Shown here one piece after another: positions 1 through 8,165 of a stretch of DNA of 33,683 bases. The notes beneath the pieces were generated by a model. The model was not told the DNA's origin. It ran no database searches and saw only the letters and a program-made list of their open reading frames with translations. The number at the start of each line of letters is the position of its first letter. Position 1 is the stretch's first letter. The position numbers and the translations under genes are program-made. This DNA is from Muribaculaceae bacterium (GTDB lineage Bacteria > Bacteroidota > Bacteroidia > Bacteroidales > Muribaculaceae), in contig JAIDTL010000049.1 of the NCBI GenBank assembly GCA_029060725.1, positions 1 to 33,683 of the forward strand, read 5' to 3'.

Positions 1-198
1 CGGACGGAATGGGGACTTGATGGAATAGCCACGTTCTCATACAGTTTAGACGGTCATGAATTCATTTCTTTCGGATCGCCGTATCAGATGAGATGGGGAC
101 ATTACCGGGGAGACAGAATAGGAATATATTGTTTCAATGATAATTCTGATTCAGGCTATGTAGATGTGGATTATCTAATCTATGACAATGGCAGATAA
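1..198 (+). CDS. GH43-family glycoside hydrolase, C-terminal end only
   Basis: The window opens inside a gene; 65 codons run to a TAA at 196-198. The translation has alternating aromatic and glycine patterns (FSYSLDGHEF near the start, WGHYRGDRIGIYCFN in the middle, GYVDVDYLIYDNGR at the end). These resemble the concanavalin A-like beta-sandwich at the C-terminus of many GH43 beta-xylosidase/arabinofuranosidase-type enzymes. In that family the domain packs on the five-bladed propeller and helps shape the active site. The catalytic domain lies outside the window, so substrate cannot be judged. Carbohydrate enzymes further right fit this assignment. The family call rests on motif memory rather than alignment. 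Confidence 0.65.
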   Translation, partial: RTEWGLDGIATFSYSLDGHEFISFGSPYQMRWGHYRGDRIGIYCFNDNSDSGYVDVDYLIYDNGR

Positions 199-253
199 AA
201 TACAAAGAACTTAAAAGATTTGAGATATAATAAAAATATTAGATAATGATGAA

Positions 254-397
254 ATGTCTAAGTTTTCTTATATTTTCATGTTGTTGGGGTTTATGGCTGG
301 AGCATCTTTCGATGTAATATCATTGAAAGTGTCAGGCCGTAAGAATTTTAATATTAACGAGATTTTTAGTAAATTTGCAATGGTAATAAGCGAATGA
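254..397 (+). CDS. possible small membrane protein, 47 aa, upstream of cobQ
   Basis: This 47-codon frame starts at ATG 254 and stops at TGA 395-397, in the gap between the GH43 end and cobQ. The N-terminal 20 residues (MSKFSYIFMLLGFMAGASFD) form one hydrophobic stretch that could be a membrane anchor or uncleaved signal. The rest is polar with several basic residues. No family is recognised. A second short frame starts at 246 (23 aa) and looks less likely. The gene ends 41 nt before cobQ and could share its transcript. No clear ribosome-binding site is seen, so whether it is translated is open. Confidence 0.35.
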   Translation: MSKFSYIFMLLGFMAGASFDVISLKVSGRKNFNINEIFSKFAMVISE

Positions 398-403
398 CAA
401 CTA

Positions 404-411
404 TATATTTG
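404..411 (+). promoter_or_regulatory. candidate -7 box for the cobQ arm
   Basis: TATATTTG matches the Bacteroidetes TAnnTTTG -7 consensus and lies 27 nt before the cobQ ATG. The nearest upstream TTTG (374-377) is 26 bp away, longer than the usual 19-21 bp, so the match is incomplete. No cobalamin riboswitch (B12 box) is visible between 199 and 438. Confidence 0.35.
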
Positions 412-438
412 ACTGTGAAGATTTAAAAGAGATTTGGA

Positions 439-1908
439 ATGAAAGATCTATCACCTATAATGTTGGCTGGTACAGGAAGCGATGTTGGCAAAAGCCTCAT
501 CGCTACCGGACTTTGCCGTATTTTCAAGCAAGATTGCCACAATCCGGCTCCATTTAAGGCGCAAAATATGGCATTGAACTCATACGTCACTCCCGATGGA
601 TTGGAAATTGGACGGGCTCAAGCTGTTCAAGCTGAAGCTGCCGGCTTGCCGTGTATGGTAGAGATGAATCCAATTCTCCTCAAGCCTTCAGGCGAACATA
701 CCTCGCAAGTGGTCTTGAATGGCAAGCCTTCCGGCAACCGAGATGCCTACAGCTATTTCAGAAAGGAAGGAAAAGATGAACTTCGTGCGATTGCACATCA
801 GGCTTTTGATCGTCTTGCCGAGCGTTTCAATCCAATCGTGATGGAAGGAGCCGGGAGCATATCGGAACTAAACTTGCGTGATGGTGATATTGTGAATATG
901 TCAATGGCTCGCTATGCCGATGCAAAGGTGATATTAGTGGCAGACATCGATCGGGGAGGTGTATTCGCCAGCGTCTATGGCTCGATAATGCTTCAGACCC
1001 CGGAAGATAGAAAGCGTATTAAGGGAATCATTATAAATAAGTTTCGTGGAGATTTGCGTCTGTTTGACGACGGACGAAAGATAATAGAGGATATTTGTGA
1101 TGTCCCGGTTCTTGGGGTGGTCCCAATGGCCTCTCATATACATATTGACGAGGAAGATTCTGTCGCATTGGCGAAAAAGGGTTTTCATGCTTCAAGAGAT
1201 AAGATAAATATAGCCGTTGTTTTACTCAAACATATCTCCAATTTCACTGATTTCAATGTTCTTGAACGTCATCCAAACGTGAATCTATTCTATGCAAATT
1301 CTCCCGAAGATTTGTGCGATGCAGATATAATCATATTGCCCGGAAGTAAAAACACTCTTGATGATTTGCTTGAATTAAGAAAGAATGGAATGGCAAAAGC
1401 CATCTGTCAATCCCGGCAAAATGGAAAGACAGTAATTGGAATTTGTGGCGGTTATCAGATGATGGGTGAGTATGTTAGTGATCCGCAAGGAGTTGAAGGC
1501 TCAATCAGATGCTTGCCCGGTCTTGGATTGCTCCCCACAAAAACAGAGTTGGAAGAAAAGAAAACCACTCGGCAGGTGGAGTTTCGTTTTATCGACGACT
1601 CCAGGCCATGTCATGGGTATGAGATCCACATGGGTAATACTTCTACGGATAAGCCATTTCTGACTTTTTCAGATGGTTCTAAAGAAGGTTGTATGGCAGA
1701 TGCTAAATGTTTTGGCAGCTATGTGCATGGCTTATTAGACAATCAAGATGTCATTGACTTCATCCTTGCACCATATCAAAAGGAGATGAGCGATATAAAT
1801 TTTGATGCAGACGACTTCAAGAACAAGCAGTATGACCTGCTTGCGCAATGGCTTCGTGAGCATATCGACATTCCTCAACTGTATAAAATCATGGAAAGTT
1901 ATGATTGA
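439..1908 (+). CDS. cobQ: cobyric acid synthase (CobQ/CbiP)
   Basis: This enzyme carries out the ATP- and glutamine-dependent amidation of adenosylcobyrinic acid a,c-diamide at carboxylates b, d, e and g, giving adenosylcobyric acid in the cytoplasm. The 489-aa length is normal for the family. The N-terminus has a P-loop-like motif of the dethiobiotin-synthetase-like domain (LAGTGSDVGKSL, residues 9-20). The C-terminal class I glutaminase domain carries the nucleophile Cys near residue 335 (GICGGYQM) and the catalytic His near 430 (SYVHGLLDN). The start at 439 puts the P-loop at the usual distance. It overlaps cobD by 8 nt, which suggests translational coupling, and heads the + arm of the cobalamin cluster. 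Confidence 0.95.
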   Translation: MKDLSPIMLAGTGSDVGKSLIATGLCRIFKQDCHNPAPFKAQNMALNSYVTPDGLEIGRAQAVQAEAAGLPCMVEMNPILLKPSGEHTSQVVLNGKPSGNRDAYSYFRKEGKDELRAIAHQAFDRLAERFNPIVMEGAGSISELNLRDGDIVNMSMARYADAKVILVADIDRGGVFASVYGSIMLQTPEDRKRIKGIIINKFRGDLRLFDDGRKIIEDICDVPVLGVVPMASHIHIDEEDSVALAKKGFHASRDKINIAVVLLKHISNFTDFNVLERHPNVNLFYANSPEDLCDADIIILPGSKNTLDDLLELRKNGMAKAICQSRQNGKTVIGICGGYQMMGEYVSDPQGVEGSIRCLPGLGLLPTKTELEEKKTTRQVEFRFIDDSRPCHGYEIHMGNTSTDKPFLTFSDGSKEGCMADAKCFGSYVHGLLDNQDVIDFILAPYQKEMSDINFDADDFKNKQYDLLAQWLREHIDIPQLYKIMESYD

Positions 1909-2917
1909 CGGACACGGCGACGATCTATTTCACTTTGCCAGCAAGATAAAGATTAATTTCAGCACCAACATTCCTCAGTCTGTTGATCATTCAGGATTAT
2001 TGACCCATCTTGCCAAAGCAGGAGCTATATTCAAGAATTATCCCGAACCGGAGCCTCGGAGCGTGGAGCAAAAGCTTGCCATGCTTCATGATGTAGATGC
2101 AGGAAATGTCATCGTGACCAATGGAGCAACTGAGGCAATATATCTGTTGGCTCATGCACATAAAGATGGCAAGTCGGCCATAATTGTCCCCACATTTAGA
2201 GAATATCAAGATGCTTGTCGGGTCCATAACCACTCCGTGCAATTCATCACCTCTCTCGATGAGATTGAAGACACTCACTCTATGGTGTGGCTGTGCAACC
2301 CGAATAATCCTACCGGGCAAGTTTATGAGAAAGAAAGATTGTTGACAGTCATTGATAATCACCCTGCCACTGTATTCATAGTGGATCAAGCATATTCTGC
2401 ATTCTCTGTTAAGGATGTGCTTTCCATTACTGACATTATGATACGCAAGAATGTGGTGATGCTTCATTCGCTGACCAAGCAGTTTGTTGTGCCGGGTCTT
2501 CGCATTGGCTATGCCGTTGGTCCCGAAGAGATTCTAAATCGCTTACGATCTCTGCGTATGCCATGGTCGGTCAATTCAATAGCCATAGAAGCGGCACTCT
2601 ATCTCTTGGAAAATTCATCAAGCTATGTTTTCGATGCCGCGTTGCTCCATAATCAAGCCAATAGATTAAGCGATGAAATGAGAGGTCTTGGGATTGTTGT
2701 AAATGATACAGATTGCAATTTCCTCCTTGCTCGCCTCCCTTTCGGCACCTCTGCCCGGCTTAAATCATGGCTTATCCAGCATTATGGAATACTGATTAGA
2801 GACGCTTCAAATTTTGAGCGGCTCACTGCTCGACATTTTAGGGTAGCTGCTCAGACCTCTCAAGAAAATATCACACTAATTAAAGCGCTGAAAGAATGGA
2901 TATCATCATTTCAATAA
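1901..2917 (+). CDS. cobD: L-threonine-O-3-phosphate decarboxylase (CobD), PLP enzyme
   Basis: A fold type I PLP enzyme that decarboxylates L-threonine phosphate to (R)-1-amino-2-propanol phosphate, the arm CbiB attaches to cobyric acid. Start 1901 is chosen because it gives the family N-terminus (MIDGHGDDLFHF... INFSTNIP); the same frame stays open upstream only inside cobQ. Visible features are the substrate loop CNPNNPTGQVY, the DQAYSAF strand, and the PLP-binding Lys in SLTKQFVVPGLRIGY at about residue 193. Length is about 338 aa. The gene overlaps cobQ by 8 nt and cbiB by 22 nt, so the three are coupled. A histidinol-phosphate aminotransferase would look similar, but the context settles the role. 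No threonine kinase (PduX) gene is in the window. Confidence 0.92.
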   Translation: MIDGHGDDLFHFASKIKINFSTNIPQSVDHSGLLTHLAKAGAIFKNYPEPEPRSVEQKLAMLHDVDAGNVIVTNGATEAIYLLAHAHKDGKSAIIVPTFREYQDACRVHNHSVQFITSLDEIEDTHSMVWLCNPNNPTGQVYEKERLLTVIDNHPATVFIVDQAYSAFSVKDVLSITDIMIRKNVVMLHSLTKQFVVPGLRIGYAVGPEEILNRLRSLRMPWSVNSIAIEAALYLLENSSSYVFDAALLHNQANRLSDEMRGLGIVVNDTDCNFLLARLPFGTSARLKSWLIQHYGILIRDASNFERLTARHFRVAAQTSQENITLIKALKEWISSFQ

Positions 2918-3822
2918 TCCCTGTGGTCATTGCTTGGATACTTGATTTGCTATTGGGTGATCCTCTGTGGATGTCTCATCCTGTCATCTGGTATGGCAAG
3001 GCAATCAGTTTTTGTGAATGTCGGTTTAATAAAGGGAGATTGCGTCGCCTCAAAGGTGGGATTACAGCAGCTTTGCTCATTGCGATCACATATATTATGA
3101 CATGGTGGTTGTTGCGACTTATTTCTTCCATCCTCTGGCTCAATCTTTTGGTCCAGACTCTCTTGATATTTTATTGCCTTGCAGGCACAACACTTATTCG
3201 TGAGGTAAGAATGGTTTATACCGCGGTAGACCGTTCGTTGGAGGAGGGTAGGCATCAGGTGGGACGCATTGTAGGGCGTGACACCGCAGACTTGTCTGCT
3301 CAAGAAATTCGCACAGCCGGACTTGAAACTCTTGCAGAAAACCTCAGCGATGGGGTAGTGGCACCGTTATTTTGGTTGGCACTCCTCGGTATTCCCGGAA
3401 TGATGGCATATAAAATGGTGAATACCCTTGACTCTATGATAGGCTATAAGAACGAGCGTTATCGAGAGTTTGGTATGGTAGCGGCACGTATCGACGATGT
3501 TGCCAATTACATCCCTGCCAGATTGACGGCACTCTTGATGGTGGTGGTATCAGGAAAGTTGAAGCTCTTAAGATTCGTGAAAAAATATGGACCCAAACAT
3601 GCGAGTCCTAACAGTGGATACCCTGAGTCTGCCTTGGCAGGCATACTTGACTGCAGGTTTGGGGGAACCCACGACTATTTTGGAGAAAGCGTCTACAAAC
3701 CCTATATAGGATACACTGAACGCAATTTAAGCTATGCTGACGTAAAGAAAGCCATTACTATAAACCGTAGAGTTGAATTAGTATCTATCATCCTGGTAAT
3801 TGCAGTCAAACTAATTGTTTAA
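2896..3822 (+). CDS. cbiB: adenosylcobinamide-phosphate synthase (CbiB)
   Basis: An integral membrane enzyme that joins aminopropanol phosphate to the f-carboxylate of cobyric acid. The 308-aa protein shows the family N-terminus with an early helix and the motif DLLLGDP..SHPVIWYGK (residues 17-35). It has hydrophobic segments around 55-95, 150-170 and near the C-terminus, and conserved blocks GRDTADLSAQEIRTA, ETLAENLSDGVVAPLFW and MVNTLDSMIGYKN. The late block PNSGYPESALAG is also typical. The start inside cobD is supported by the N-terminal match. The gene ends 2 bp from the stop of the convergent cobC, so the two arms of the cluster meet tail to tail here. Confidence 0.95.
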   Translation: MDIIISIIPVVIAWILDLLLGDPLWMSHPVIWYGKAISFCECRFNKGRLRRLKGGITAALLIAITYIMTWWLLRLISSILWLNLLVQTLLIFYCLAGTTLIREVRMVYTAVDRSLEEGRHQVGRIVGRDTADLSAQEIRTAGLETLAENLSDGVVAPLFWLALLGIPGMMAYKMVNTLDSMIGYKNERYREFGMVAARIDDVANYIPARLTALLMVVVSGKLKLLRFVKKYGPKHASPNSGYPESALAGILDCRFGGTHDYFGESVYKPYIGYTERNLSYADVKKAITINRRVELVSIILVIAVKLIV

Positions 3823-3824
3823 GA

Positions 3825-4355
3825 CTAAATTCCGATTTCTATTATAGAGCCGTAAGGTGGAAGCGCATTATACATCTCAGAGTAGGATTTCCCTGCCAAC
3901 GCTACGAGGGCATTTATCAGAATGCCTCCATGGGTGAAGATTCCTATGGTTTTGTCGGAATATAATTCTTTTATTTCGTCAATGAAATCCATCAACCTTC
4001 GTCGTTGATCCAAGACGGATTCTCCTCCTGTTGCCGCCACATTGATGTAGTCGTCAAACCACTCCTGGAGTCTTGGATCTGTGATTTCATCGTATGGTTT
4101 CATTTCCCACTCTCCGAAATTCATTTCTATAAGTCTATGGTCGATAATTGGATTTTCGTATCCACAGAAATGTGCAAGTTTCACACATCTTGAAAGGGGA
4201 CTGCTGTAAACTTTATCGAAAGTGAATTTTTTCAGATTCTCTTTCACTGCAGATGCTTCATCCGGGAAACTCTCTGCCAAAGCGACATCTGTCTGCCCGT
4301 AGCAAACTCCACGAGGCACTGCTACCGAAGTATGACGTATCAATATAAGTTGCAT
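3825..4355 (-). CDS. cobC: alpha-ribazole phosphatase, histidine phosphatase family (CobC)
   Basis: A histidine phosphatase that removes the phosphate from alpha-ribazole-5'-P or from adenosylcobalamin-5'-P in the last steps of nucleotide-loop assembly. The phospho-accepting His is in LIRHTSVA near the N-terminus, followed by YGQTDVAL, SSPLSRC, EMNFGEWE and the second catalytic His in IFTHGG near residue 142. These are the family blocks in order. Length is 176 aa. The start at 4355 overlaps the cobS stop by 16 nt, as expected for a coupled last gene of the - strand arm. Sequence alone cannot separate CobC from other small histidine phosphatases; context makes CobC the best call. Confidence 0.9.
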   Translation of the reverse strand: MQLILIRHTSVAVPRGVCYGQTDVALAESFPDEASAVKENLKKFTFDKVYSSPLSRCVKLAHFCGYENPIIDHRLIEMNFGEWEMKPYDEITDPRLQEWFDDYINVAATGGESVLDQRRRLMDFIDEIKELYSDKTIGIFTHGGILINALVALAGKSYSEMYNALPPYGSIIEIGI

Positions 4356-5101
4356 ATTCCTAAGATTACTATAATGCCGAATATCATCGAGTCTTCACAT
4401 ATTAGATAAGTTGCACCGCAACAGTCACCCGTGTATCCACATATACGGCCTTTCATCATACGTGTCAACACTAAAAGACTGAGTATTGGGGAAATAATGC
4501 CTAAGAGCAAACTTGGTTTGGCAAGCCCCAATGGGAAGAGAGTGATAGCTCCGAAAGCAAGATTTAGCATAAATTGCCATGGTGTCATCCTTGAGTAAGA
4601 AATCCTGTTCTTTGCACCTTCCGGTCTTGCATAAGGGAGAATGTTGGTGAGTTGTGATGCACAAAATTTTGCAAATGGATCAGCAGCAAGAATTGTTGTG
4701 GCGGCTAAAAGAGGAGGTAATGACGATAACATCCCCACCAAAAGAATGAAGTGGCAAATGAGCCCAATCACGCCATACGTCCCTATATGAGAGTCTTTCA
4801 TTATCCGAAGTATACTCTCCCTGTCTCGCCCTCCTCCAAAACCATCGCAGAAGTCGGCAAGCCCATCTTCATGCAATGCTCCGGTGAGAAGCAATTTGAC
4901 TATTATAGCTGTCACTACTGCCGCCACCATCGGTATTGCCATCGCAAGTAGATAAAGAAGAATTGCTGTGCATCCTCCCGTTAGCCAGCCTGTCAATGGC
5001 CAAAATACTACAGTGGTGGAGTATGCTTTCTCCGGAATGTCAACGAATTTCCATAGAGGAAGCCGGGTAAACAGGATGAATGCAGCTGCTATTCGTTTCA
5101 T
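4340..5101 (-). CDS. cobS: adenosylcobinamide-GDP ribazoletransferase (cobalamin synthase, CobS)
   Basis: A membrane enzyme that joins activated adenosylcobinamide-GDP to alpha-ribazole(-phosphate) to complete the corrinoid. The 253-aa protein has 5-6 hydrophobic segments and the family signature GALHEDGLADFCDGFGGG, with acidic residues that bind metal, followed by RILRIMKDSHIGTYGV-like sequence (residues about 83-120). The N-terminus (FILFTRLPLW) is typical. Its ATG at 5101-5099 shares one base with the cobT TGA (TGATG), a classic coupling arrangement. Confidence 0.95.
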   Translation of the reverse strand: MKRIAAAFILFTRLPLWKFVDIPEKAYSTTVVFWPLTGWLTGGCTAILLYLLAMAIPMVAAVVTAIIVKLLLTGALHEDGLADFCDGFGGGRDRESILRIMKDSHIGTYGVIGLICHFILLVGMLSSLPPLLAATTILAADPFAKFCASQLTNILPYARPEGAKNRISYSRMTPWQFMLNLAFGAITLFPLGLAKPSLLLGIISPILSLLVLTRMMKGRICGYTGDCCGATYLICEDSMIFGIIVILGICNLY

Positions 5102-6138
5102 CAGAAATACTTGGTGACATTGACGGATTGAAAACTATCCATTCGATTGATCATTCTTACAGCCGATTCAAGTATCGGATAAGCACATACAGCCCCCGAT
5201 CCCTCTCCAAGGCGAAGATCAAGGTGCAATATTGCTTTTGCTCCCATAGCTTCAAGCATAAGCTTGTGGCCCGACTCATCACCTTGATGTCCGAATACTG
5301 CATATTCCAATACCTCAGGATAGAGTTGCGATGCTGCAAGAATTACGCTTGTCATGATAAATCCATCTACGATTATAAGCATTCCAAGTTCTGCCGCCTG
5401 TAGCATTCCTCCCAATGCCATAGCCATCTCATAGCCTCCAAACCAAGCTATCTTTGATTCAGCTTTGTCATCACCTTTGTAATTAGCGACAGCTTTTGCT
5501 AAAACGTCATACTTGTGGCTGACTCCTTCGCTGTCGAGTCCGGCTCCCGCGCCTATACATTTCTTCAAGTCAATGCCCGTGAACAAGTGCATCCACACAG
5601 CTGATGGAGATGTGTTCCCGCTCCCCATCTCTCCAAAACTTATCACATTGCATCCTGACTCATATATGTCCTTTACAATCTTGGCACCTCTCTCGATGCA
5701 GATGTCAAGTTCGTCAGCTGTCATAGCTGCTTCATGAAGGAAATTTCGAGTCCCTTTTCGCACTTTCATATCGATTATTCCATGTCCGGCAGGAATATCG
5801 AAGTCTACCCCGGCATCAACAAGCACGAGCTTGAAACCATGCTGTTCGCATAGAAAATTGATTCCGGCTCCTCCTTTTGAGAAATGACTGAGCTGTTGCC
5901 AAGTCACTTCCTTTGGAGATACGCTCACACCTTCTTCAAGGATACCATGGTCAGCAGCAAACAATACATTGTGTGGCTTGTGTAGTTGCGGACTAAGAGA
6001 ATGCTGTATAAGGCCAATCTGTAGAGCTAATTCTTCCAATCTTCCTAAAGCCCCTTTAGGCTTTGTGAGATTGTCAATTTTATTGACGATATCTTCCTCA
6101 AGTGAACGGTCGATCCGATTAATATGAAATTCTTTCAT
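5101..6138 (-). CDS. cobT: nicotinate-nucleotide-dimethylbenzimidazole phosphoribosyltransferase (CobT)
   Basis: CobT transfers phosphoribose from nicotinate mononucleotide to the lower-ligand base, making alpha-ribazole phosphate. The 345-aa length is normal. Family motifs include [17 protein letters not shown] near the N-terminus, [42 protein letters not shown] and the C-terminal [15 protein letters not shown], which holds the Glu thought to be the catalytic base. It is separated from cobU by 6 nt and touches cobS by one base. Which benzimidazole or purine base is used cannot be read from the sequence; no bluB or bza genes are in the window. Confidence 0.95.
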   Translation of the reverse strand: MKEFHINRIDRSLEEDIVNKIDNLTKPKGALGRLEELALQIGLIQHSLSPQLHKPHNVLFAADHGILEEGVSVSPKEVTWQQLSHFSKGGAGINFLCEQHGFKLVLVDAGVDFDIPAGHGIIDMKVRKGTRNFLHEAAMTADELDICIERGAKIVKDIYESGCNVISFGEMGSGNTSPSAVWMHLFTGIDLKKCIGAGAGLDSEGVSHKYDVLAKAVANYKGDDKAESKIAWFGGYEMAMALGGMLQAAELGMLIIVDGFIMTSVILAASQLYPEVLEYAVFGHQGDESGHKLMLEAMGAKAILHLDLRLGEGSGAVCAYPILESAVRMINRMDSFQSVNVTKYF

Positions 6139-6144
6139 TGTTGA

Positions 6145-6657
6145 CTATTTAATTTTTACAGGAATGCCTGAGATGGTCAGGTAGACGTCCTCTGCTAAAG
6201 ATGCGACATACTGATTGATATACCCTTGCAGATCAGTAAATTTACGCTGCATGCTATTTGCGCTCACTCCTCCCAATCCCACTTCATTAGTGACAATTAT
6301 GAAAGTGGCGTCCTTTTTATGCAAAGATTCAATTTGCTCCTTTAGTGCCAAAGCTGCGCCATTTACATCCTCATTTTTTTCAAAAAACCAATTGGTGGCC
6401 CATAAAGTGAGGCAGTCAATTAATACAACCTCCTTTTCTTCGAAAGATATTACGTCGGCATATAAAGGTGCTTCGATATTTCGCCACACATCTTTTCGTC
6501 GCTCTTTGTGTATGGCTACTCTATTTTCCATTTCTTTATCCAACACTCTTGCTGTTGCAAGATATGTTGGATGCTCAGAAAGTTGCAAGGCTAAATTCTC
6601 TGCAAAAACACTTTTCCCACTCCTTTGTCCTCCTGTCACCATTATAAACCGTGCCAT
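6145..6657 (-). CDS. cobU: adenosylcobinamide kinase/guanylyltransferase (CobU)
   Basis: A bifunctional enzyme that phosphorylates adenosylcobinamide and then transfers GMP to it. The P-loop is GGQRSGKS at residues about 8-15. The His likely to be guanylylated lies in AIHKERR, followed by VLIDCLTLWATN and NEVGLGGVSANS, which are all family blocks. I place the start at ATG 6657 (170 aa), because the longer frame needs a TTG at 6666. It follows the YhcH-like gene by 13 nt and precedes cobT by 6 nt, so it is the first cobalamin gene of the - strand arm. Confidence 0.94.
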   Translation of the reverse strand: MARFIMVTGGQRSGKSVFAENLALQLSEHPTYLATARVLDKEMENRVAIHKERRKDVWRNIEAPLYADVISFEEKEVVLIDCLTLWATNWFFEKNEDVNGAALALKEQIESLHKKDATFIIVTNEVGLGGVSANSMQRKFTDLQGYINQYVASLAEDVYLTISGIPVKIK

Positions 6658-6670
6658 TATAGCCAAGCCA

Positions 6671-7303
6671 TTACTCTACGTAGTCGATTTTGACTACAAT
6701 CACACGGATGTTTTGGTCGTCAGTGTCGTTGGCAACTTTAGCTATATGCCAGTCTTCAGGGAAAAAGAGGAAGAATTTGTCAGGAGTTGAGTCGTAGAAT
6801 CTGGCTTTAGATGCATCATAGTCGTAATGTATCACGTCGGGACGATATTCGCAGTTTGGGGTAGAGGTTTCGTGGTCGATAATCCCGAATCTTTCGATGC
6901 CTTTCACTGTGTATTGGAAGTCGATTTTCTGACGGTGGCTTTCGGTGCCGCTTTTCTCAAGAGGACGGTTTTGGCTGTCTTCCACGCTTACTACCAGAGT
7001 CGTGCCTTCGATAGGATGTTTTCCGGCTGGGATAGAGAGGAGGTCGGTCTCTTCAAGCCATTTGAACATAGCGTTCCACTGTTCTTTGTTTTTAGAATAC
7101 TGTTCATAGAAGTCTACGGCATTGACAGATTCGTGAGGGGCGGCTTTCTCAAAGCCGTTTCTCCAGGCACCGAATTCCATCCAATCTGTGCATTGTTCCA
7201 TTTTTGCTTGGTCGTTGCATTGGCGAGTGTAGATGCCTTCTGCTAATGCTATAAGAGGGGATGATGTGAGGATGAGAGAAAGGAATAATGTCTTAAGTTT
7301 CAT
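6671..7303 (-). CDS. YhcH/YjgK/YiaL family (DUF386) protein with signal peptide
   Basis: A 210-aa cupin-fold protein of the YhcH/YiaL/TabA/EbgC group. The family blocks are ESHRQKIDFQYTVKGIERFGI and the C-terminal PDKFFLFFPEDWHIAKVA...VIVVKIDY; the two His and nearby acidic residues would form the metal site. Known family members act on sugars or sugar acids (anomer or biofilm roles). Unusually, it begins with a Sec-type signal peptide (LKTLFLSLILTSSPLIALAEG), so it is probably periplasmic. It lies between the flavodoxin-like gene (24 nt) and cobU (13 nt) on one strand, yet no direct cobalamin role is known. Function here is uncertain. Confidence 0.85.
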   Translation of the reverse strand: MKLKTLFLSLILTSSPLIALAEGIYTRQCNDQAKMEQCTDWMEFGAWRNGFEKAAPHESVNAVDFYEQYSKNKEQWNAMFKWLEETDLLSIPAGKHPIEGTTLVVSVEDSQNRPLEKSGTESHRQKIDFQYTVKGIERFGIIDHETSTPNCEYRPDVIHYDYDASKARFYDSTPDKFFLFFPEDWHIAKVANDTDDQNIRVIVVKIDYVE

Positions 7304-7327
7304 AATGGTTAGTATTTGGTAGTAATT

Positions 7328-7951
7328 TTATCCTTCGGTGTGGAAGTTGGTAAATTTGCCTGTCTCTTGGGCGGGAATTTCGGCTTCAGCGTTGCGGATT
7401 GCCTTGATGAGGAATGCCATGTTGCGTCCAAGATTTCGCATTGTCTGGAGTCCTTCGAGATCTGCCTCTACATCTTCAGCAGTGAAACCGTGTACTTCAT
7501 TCCAATATGTGCTGGAGACGATAGGCATAGAGCAGATAGTAAAATACTTATTGATTTCATCAAACGCAGACGTCGATCCGGCGCGGCGTGAAGACACAAC
7601 AGCTGCTCCTACCTTCATTGTCTTGCTGAATACGCCAGATGTGCTGTAGAAAAGGCGGTCCATGAAAGCAAGAAGTTGTCCGTTGGCTCCGGCATAATAT
7701 ACAGGACTGCCTACGAGCATGCCATCGGCTTCAGCAAATTTAGGAGCCGTCTCATTGACAGCGTCGTCAAATACGCAGCGACCGTGCGATCTGCAGAAGT
7801 TGCAGCTTATGCACCCTCGTATATCTTTAGTGCCGATGTTGACACGTTCTGTCTCTATGCCACATGCCTGTAGGGTCTCTTCTACTTCGCGGAGTCCACG
7901 GTCTGTGCATCCGTTAATGTGGGGGCTGCCGTTTATGACGAGTACTTTCAT
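7328..7951 (-). CDS. flavodoxin-fold NAD(P)H-dependent oxidoreductase (iron-sulfur flavoprotein-like)
   Basis: A 207-aa flavoprotein. The N-terminal FMN phosphate loop is VINGSPHINGCTDRGL (residues 5-20). A Cys cluster C-x2-C-x3-HGRC (residues about 48-58) resembles the compact motif of iron-sulfur flavoproteins, and GSPVYYAGANGQLLAFMDRL is the isoalloxazine loop. Such proteins are NAD(P)H-dependent FMN reductases. It is the first gene of the - strand run ending in cobC. Supplying electrons for cobalt reduction before adenosylation is a tempting role, but it is only inference from position. Four Cys in that spacing make a bound cluster possible, not proven. Confidence 0.85.
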   Translation of the reverse strand: MKVLVINGSPHINGCTDRGLREVEETLQACGIETERVNIGTKDIRGCISCNFCRSHGRCVFDDAVNETAPKFAEADGMLVGSPVYYAGANGQLLAFMDRLFYSTSGVFSKTMKVGAAVVSSRRAGSTSAFDEINKYFTICSMPIVSSTYWNEVHGFTAEDVEADLEGLQTMRNLGRNMAFLIKAIRNAEAEIPAQETGKFTNFHTEG

Positions 7952-8113
7952 AATTCAATTAATGGTTATTCGATTTCGTTTTCGAAACTCTAAAGTCTTG
8001 AGTTTAAGATATGGGTATAAATTAGCTTGCGAACCGAAGATTCACACAGAATAATAACACTCCGCAGTAACTTATTGTTTATAGCCCAATGTCTGAAATA
8101 AGATAAGGTTAGA

Positions 8114-8145
8114 TTTGGCTCAGAAGTTTTTTTTGTTTAAATTTG
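8114..8145 (+). promoter_or_regulatory. Bacteroidetes sigma-ABfr-type promoter
   Basis: TTTG at 8114-8117 and TAAATTTG at 8138-8145 are separated by 20 bp, a full match to the -33/-7 pattern. The -7 box ends 20 nt before the start of the glycoside hydrolase at 8166, giving a short leader. Confidence 0.7.
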
Positions 8146-8165
8146 CGAAATAAAATGATAATGAT

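Noticed and set aside
199..438. Cobalamin riboswitch before cobQ
   Set aside because: I could not find the conserved B12 box or the surrounding stem pattern; a covariance search would be decisive.
1802..1900. Earlier start for cobD inside cobQ
   Set aside because: The 33 extra residues do not resemble the family and merely overlap cobQ; ATG 1901 gives the usual N-terminus.
6215..6790. 191-aa + strand ORF
   Set aside because: Antisense to cobU and the YhcH-like gene, both of which have clear family motifs.
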